A DNA stretch of 8,785 nt from a bacterium. Lineage in GTDB: Bacteria > Zixibacteria > MSB-5A5 > GN15 > FEB-12. A program made the translations under genes and the position numbers. The notes below the pieces were generated by a model. That model made no database searches. It was not told the DNA's origin and worked only from the letters and a program-made list of their open reading frames with translations. Positions within the stretch are counted from its first letter, which is position 1, and each line of letters begins with the position of its first letter. Shown here piece by piece: positions 5,844-8,785 of this stretch. The DNA lies in NCBI GenBank assembly GCA_030612965.1, contig JAUWMW010000081.1, positions 1-8,785 of the forward strand. The letters are read 5' to 3'.

Positions 5844-8231
5844 ATGAGAACAAACCACTGGAAACTGTTGATGGCGGGGTTGCTTTGCATGGCAGCATCC
5901 GCGTTTGCGAAACCGCTGGAATACGGTGAAGACAGAGTACAGGCGGGCGCTGAGGTCGGTCGTATTGTCGACAACAGCACTTACATCAATGCTAATAACA
6001 TTCTGATGTTCGTCACCAACCACGGTAATTTCGGCCGTGACCTGGCCGGCGTTTTTGGGCGGGACGCCGGTACCTTCTTCCCATACGTTTCTAACGATGA
6101 TATTACCAGCGGTCTTCTGGACACCTGGGTTATCTACGCTGCCGGGCTGTGGATTGGCGGCGTTGTCAACGGAGAAACTCGTGTTGCCATTGCTGAGTAT
6201 TCCGACGAATTCATTCCGGGACCGATGGACCAGATAGTGAGTATCAATGGCGCCGATACCGTCTGGACATACAATCCGTCTTACGGTTCCGATCCCACTT
6301 TCAAGGTTTACAAAATTCACAGCGACAGCCTGGCCGACTATCCCAACGATGATTACACAAACTGGCCGTCTCCTCAGGGCGCACCGGTATATCCCAATGA
6401 TGGCAGGCCCTTCTGGATGGGCGAGCAGACGCTCTGGACCGTCTGCAACGATGCCAACCCGGATCAGCACCACAACGACGCCGGTCAGACCGAGCCGCTG
6501 GGCATCGAAGTACAGATGACCGTGTGGGCTGACGACAGCGAAGGTACCGACATCACTCTCGTTGCTGATCCATTGACAGCCACACATATTGGCCCCGGAC
6601 ATGGGTCTGTAGAGGTGTACGTGGCTGACCACACCGCCCTTACCGCTGACGAGTATATGGTTATCTTCGAAGAACACGTGTCGCTCGGACTTGTGTGGCA
6701 TGTGATCAACAAGACTACCGGCGTGCCCCTCCTGACCAACCAGACGAACCAGTCCGGTGAAGGTGAATATCCCGTTGTTGACGGTATGCTGATACGAGTG
6801 GCTAAACCCGAGCCCGGACTTGACGGTGTATACGAAGTGGTCAATGCCTCGGGGGTGGTGGACCCGCCGGGTGATGTCTTCTGCACGCCTAACTCAACCG
6901 ACGAGTGGCATGTCGAATCTTCTTTCGGTTGTGATATGAGCTTCATCGGCCAATGGGGCGAGATCGGCCAATGGGATTATGAGTATCGCTTCACCGCTGG
7001 AGGATCGCAGTACTACGATTGGGATTCCGGCGACCTTCAGCCGGACCGAGTTCCGTTCGAAGTGTGGAACATCGGCATCGAAACACCAAGCGACCCCTCC
7101 GATGATCAACGGATGATAGTGGTTGTTATCGATGACGATGGAAGCGGTGGTTGGAATTGGGGGGACAGAATCTATACCTGGGACTCTCCATACGTGGAAC
7201 CGTTGCCGCCTGACCGGTTCTGGGTTGAAAACCCTCGCCTGGGCAGGGTAAGGTTGGTTGATCTGAATGCAGCCGGCTCGGCGCCGGACGAAGGCACGAT
7301 CGTGCAGTTTGTGACCTACATGGACACCATCAATACTCCGGCGGACACGTTCACCTTTAGCGCCCCCACTTACACGCTGGTCGAAACCGGCGGTGAGGGT
7401 AACGCCATCTACATCGAGTACAAACTGTACAACAAGGGCGGTAACACAATCGAGAATTGCTATGTCTCGATGTGGAATGACCCGGACCTCGGTGGCGCCG
7501 CGGACGACCTTGTCGGTTGCGATACGCTGAGCGACATTTTCTTTTGCTACAATGGGACCGATTGGGATGACATGTACGGCGCCCGCGTGCCGGCCGTGGG
7601 TTACAAGCTGCTGGATGGCCCGATAGCGGCATCACCCGGTGACACCGCCAACTTCGGCGGGTTTCGTATGCCGGGGTATCGTAACCTGGGCATGACATCG
7701 TTTGCCAGGTATATTAACGGCACCGATCCAAACGACTTCAACGAAACTTACAATTATATGCAAGGGCTCCAGGCTAACGGATCGCCGTTTCCCAACGGCA
7801 CCAGGTATATGCATCCCGGCGATCCCGTAACCGGCAGCGGGGACCTCGACTTTGATCCTTCCGATCGGCGATTCTTTGGCAGCAGCGGGCCGTTTACGTT
7901 TGCACCCGGCGACAGCCAGTTCGTTCGATACAAGCTAGCGGTGGGGCAGGGTGCCGACCGGCTGGAGTCCATCACCAGGATGAAAGAGATTCTCAACGCC
8001 CCTCGTTGCTGTCGCCACCGGGGTGATATCAACCACCAGGACTCACCGCCGATCGACATCGCCGACATCGTACATTTGATCAACTATATGTTCCAGTTAG
8101 GTGCGCCGCCGGTCTGCATGGAGGAGGCTGATGTCAATGGTGACGGCTTGGAGTTAGTGGATATCGCTGATCTGGTGTATCTGATCGACTACGCTTTCAC
8201 AAGCGGTCCGCCTCCGCCTCGATGTCGTTAG
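5844..8231 (+). CDS. Secreted FCB-type protein with C-terminal dockerin pair
   Basis: This is a 795-residue exported protein. A signal peptide (1-22, cleavage likely after AFA) precedes a large extracellular region with motifs I recognise from secreted proteins of FCB phyla: DTWVIYAAGLWIGGVVNGET (93-112), EYKLYNKGGNTIENCYVSMW (525-544) and NDPDLGGAADDLVGCDT (545-561). Residues ~232-512 separate the two family halves and look like an inserted beta-rich module. The C-terminus has two dockerin-like calcium-binding repeats, 728-758 (DINHQDSPPIDIADIVHLI) and 763-794 (DVNGDGLELVDIADLVYLI). Dockerins bind cohesins; no cohesin is in this window, so the partner and exact role are unknown. There is no T9SS-type C-terminal sorting domain. 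The ATG has AGGGGA eight bases upstream. It appears to be a separate transcript from the genes before it, but that is not certain. Confidence 0.93.
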   Translation: MRTNHWKLLMAGLLCMAASAFAKPLEYGEDRVQAGAEVGRIVDNSTYINANNILMFVTNHGNFGRDLAGVFGRDAGTFFPYVSNDDITSGLLDTWVIYAAGLWIGGVVNGETRVAIAEYSDEFIPGPMDQIVSINGADTVWTYNPSYGSDPTFKVYKIHSDSLADYPNDDYTNWPSPQGAPVYPNDGRPFWMGEQTLWTVCNDANPDQHHNDAGQTEPLGIEVQMTVWADDSEGTDITLVADPLTATHIGPGHGSVEVYVADHTALTADEYMVIFEEHVSLGLVWHVINKTTGVPLLTNQTNQSGEGEYPVVDGMLIRVAKPEPGLDGVYEVVNASGVVDPPGDVFCTPNSTDEWHVESSFGCDMSFIGQWGEIGQWDYEYRFTAGGSQYYDWDSGDLQPDRVPFEVWNIGIETPSDPSDDQRMIVVVIDDDGSGGWNWGDRIYTWDSPYVEPLPPDRFWVENPRLGRVRLVDLNAAGSAPDEGTIVQFVTYMDTINTPADTFTFSAPTYTLVETGGEGNAIYIEYKLYNKGGNTIENCYVSMWNDPDLGGAADDLVGCDTLSDIFFCYNGTDWDDMYGARVPAVGYKLLDGPIAASPGDTANFGGFRMPGYRNLGMTSFARYINGTDPNDFNETYNYMQGLQANGSPFPNGTRYMHPGDPVTGSGDLDFDPSDRRFFGSSGPFTFAPGDSQFVRYKLAVGQGADRLESITRMKEILNAPRCCRHRGDINHQDSPPIDIADIVHLINYMFQLGAPPVCMEEADVNGDGLELVDIADLVYLIDYAFTSGPPPPRCR

Positions 8232-8264
8232 TGCCATCGACCGCCGGAGAAATCGCTTGGCCGG

Positions 8265-8291
8265 TTGACCATATTGTATTATTGTTATTTC
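8265..8291 (+). promoter_or_regulatory. Weak candidate promoter of tRNA-Ala
   Basis: TTGACC (8265-8270) is followed after 15 bases by TATTTC (8286-8291) in an AT-rich patch directly upstream of the tRNA. Both boxes depart from consensus and the spacing is short. Reported because it is the only AT-rich promoter-like patch between the stop at 8231 and the tRNA. Confidence 0.25.
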
Positions 8292-8293
8292 GC

Positions 8294-8327
8294 TCCGGAC
8301 GGGAGTAGTTGCTTGCTTCCCTCCGGA
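8294..8327 (+). other. Hairpin between the dockerin gene and the tRNA
   Basis: TCCGGA-C-GGGA (8294-8304) pairs with TCCCTCCGGA (8318-8327): 10 base pairs with one bulged C and a 13-base loop. It has no U tract on either side. It could stabilise or weakly terminate the upstream transcript, or lie in the tRNA precursor leader. Confidence 0.4.
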
Positions 8328-8346
8328 TAGAAGGCACGACGTTTCC

Positions 8347-8419
8347 GGGGCAGTAGCTCAGTTGGGAGAGCGCCACGTTCGCAACGTGGAGGTCGTGGGT
8401 TCGATCCCCATCTGCTCCA
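8347..8419 (+). tRNA. tRNA-Ala, anticodon CGC
   Basis: All four arms fold. The acceptor is GGGGCAG (8347-8353) with CTGCTCC (8412-8418), including the G3:U70 wobble that identifies alanine tRNAs. The D stem is GCTC/GAGC. The anticodon stem CCACG/CGTGG (8373-8377, 8385-8389) closes a TTCGCAA loop with anticodon CGC at 8380-8382, reading GCG. The variable loop has 5 bases, and the T arm is GTGGG-TTCGATC-CCCAT. The discriminator is A8419. The 3' CCA is not encoded, so it must be added by tRNA nucleotidyltransferase. Confidence 0.97.
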
Positions 8420-8428
8420 TTTAGATAT

Positions 8429-8455
8429 CGGCGGCTTATGCGGCCGTCCTTTTTT
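8429..8455 (+). terminator. Rho-independent terminator of tRNA-Ala
   Basis: CGGC-G-GC (8429-8435) pairs with GC-G-GCCG (8440-8446) across a TTAT loop, with one internal G-G mismatch, followed directly by TCCTTTTTT (8447-8455). It starts 9 bases after the mature tRNA end, as expected for a single-gene tRNA transcript. Confidence 0.75.
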
Positions 8456-8501
8456 GGCTCTTTGACAACAGATATAGCCTGCACTTTGCGCTTCGCGCGC
8501 C

Positions 8502-8529
8502 TCGTGACCACCTGTCATTCCCGCGCAGG
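8502..8529 (+). repeat. Direct repeat, left copy
   Basis: These 28 bases (TCGTGACCA..TGTCATTCCCGCG) match 8695-8722 at 25 of 28 positions with a 193-base offset. The pair brackets long repeat copy B and the palindrome at 8651-8676. In this copy the palindrome of which it is one arm is broken off after GCAGGG. Confidence 0.75.
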
Positions 8530-8531
8530 GA

Positions 8532-8636
8532 ACCTTCCAATAATCCATGATATTGTGCGCGGCAGACCTCCCGGTCTGCCCGTTTGAAGGACGATCCAAG
8601 GTAATCAAGGGGCAGACGAGGACGTCTGCCGCCCAC
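8532..8636 (+). repeat. Long interspersed repeat, copy B
   Basis: This 105-base sequence is the second copy of 276-381, in the same orientation. Its palindromes are 8561-8580 (GGCAGACC/GGTCTGCC) and 8611-8630 (GGCAGACG/CGTCTGCC), both identical in sequence to copy A. The outer inverted arms seen around copy A are missing here apart from ACCTTCCA at the left edge, so either this copy is truncated or copy A sits in a larger element. Confidence 0.85.
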
Positions 8637-8650
8637 AAAATAAGATATCT

Positions 8651-8676
8651 GGTGTCAGGCGGGGTCGCCCGACACC
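8651..8676. repeat. Palindrome GGTGTCAGGCG/CGCCCGACACC
   Basis: Eleven-base arms (8651-8661, 8666-8676) with one A-C mismatch enclose GGGT. It is a separate palindrome type from the GGCAGAC family, lies 14 bases after copy B and has no U tract. It is probably another interspersed intergenic repeat; no second copy lies in the window. Confidence 0.6.
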
Positions 8677-8694
8677 ACCAAGACAATGTGTGTG

Positions 8695-8722
8695 TCGTGA
8701 CCAAATGTCATTCCCGCGTAGG
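8695..8722 (+). repeat. Direct repeat, right copy
   Basis: Partner of 8502-8529 with three mismatches (8704, 8705, 8719). Here the palindrome it enters is complete (8710-8729), so this is the intact version. Confidence 0.75.
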
Positions 8723-8729
8723 CGGGAAT
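8710..8729. repeat. Interspersed palindrome ATTCCCGC-GTAG-GCGGGAAT
   Basis: Perfect 8-base arms surround GTAG, flanked by TGTC and CCA. This is the widely distributed TGTCATTCCCGC...GCGGGAATCCA type of bacterial intergenic repeat. The palindrome at 528-548 has the same outer pattern on the opposite strand. Confidence 0.8.
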
Positions 8730-8740
8730 CCATCCGGTAG

Positions 8741-8763
8741 GTCGAAACCCCTGTGGTTTCGAC
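8741..8763. repeat. Hairpin GTCGAAACC-CCTGT-GGTTTCGAC
   Basis: Perfect 9-base arms flank a 5-base loop, 11 bases after the preceding palindrome. The left arm resembles 451-460 in the left repeat cluster. No T tract follows, so it is more likely part of the repeat cluster than a terminator. Confidence 0.65.
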
Positions 8764-8785
8764 ATCTTGTAGGTCAGGTCTCTGG

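Noticed and set aside
5709..6701. 330-codon minus-strand frame over the start of the dockerin gene
   Set aside because: Shadow frame; it covers the signal-peptide region of a well-supported gene and shows no domain.
8197..8704. Minus-strand frames containing DRTHDL and SNPRPPRCE motifs
   Set aside because: These are translations of the antisense strand of the tRNA, a well-known source of false protein annotations.
8347..8763. tRNA-Ala as attachment site of an integrated element
   Set aside because: No integrase gene and no duplicate of the tRNA 3' end in the window; the downstream sequence is short interspersed repeats.
1..8785. CRISPR array from the repeated palindromes
   Set aside because: The repeats are dispersed, not regularly spaced, have no spacer series and no cas genes.

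Overview
The window looks like a chromosomal segment of an uncultured FCB-group bacterium, most plausibly candidate phylum Zixibacteria. The reasons are a secreted protein of the FCB 'GLWIGG ... WNDPDLGG' type ending in a paired dockerin-like module, a Bacteroidota/FCB-type transglutaminase-like exported protein, and dense small interspersed palindromes between genes. The taxonomic call is inference from protein style, not from a marker gene.

Layout. Positions 1-597 hold no credible gene but carry a cluster of palindromic repeats. At 598-2169 on the minus strand lies an exported transglutaminase-like protein. Positions 2170-3049 are an AT-richer stretch with no convincing gene, several overlapping inverted repeats and a probable promoter for the next gene. 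At 3050-3487 (+) is a small ArsC/Spx-fold protein that lacks the first Cys of CxxC. At 3729-5405 (+) is a full-length ETF-ubiquinone oxidoreductase, followed 41 bases later by a small three-helix membrane protein (5447-5692). At 5844-8231 (+) is a 795-residue secreted protein with a C-terminal dockerin pair. A tRNA-Ala(CGC) with its own terminator follows at 8347-8455, and a second cluster of palindromic repeats fills 8502-8763.

How the genes relate. ETF-QO passes electrons from electron-transfer flavoprotein (fatty-acid and amino-acid oxidation) to the membrane quinone pool; its ETF partners are not in this window. The small membrane protein may be co-transcribed with it. The transglutaminase-like and dockerin proteins are envelope or secreted products with no visible link to respiration. 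Nothing here forms a defence island, phage, CRISPR array or biosynthetic cluster.

The most unusual material is non-coding. A composite palindromic element shares a ~105-base core between both ends of the window and is built from two diverged palindromes in opposite orientation. There are also interleaved inverted repeats and hairpins upstream of the ArsC/Spx-like gene.
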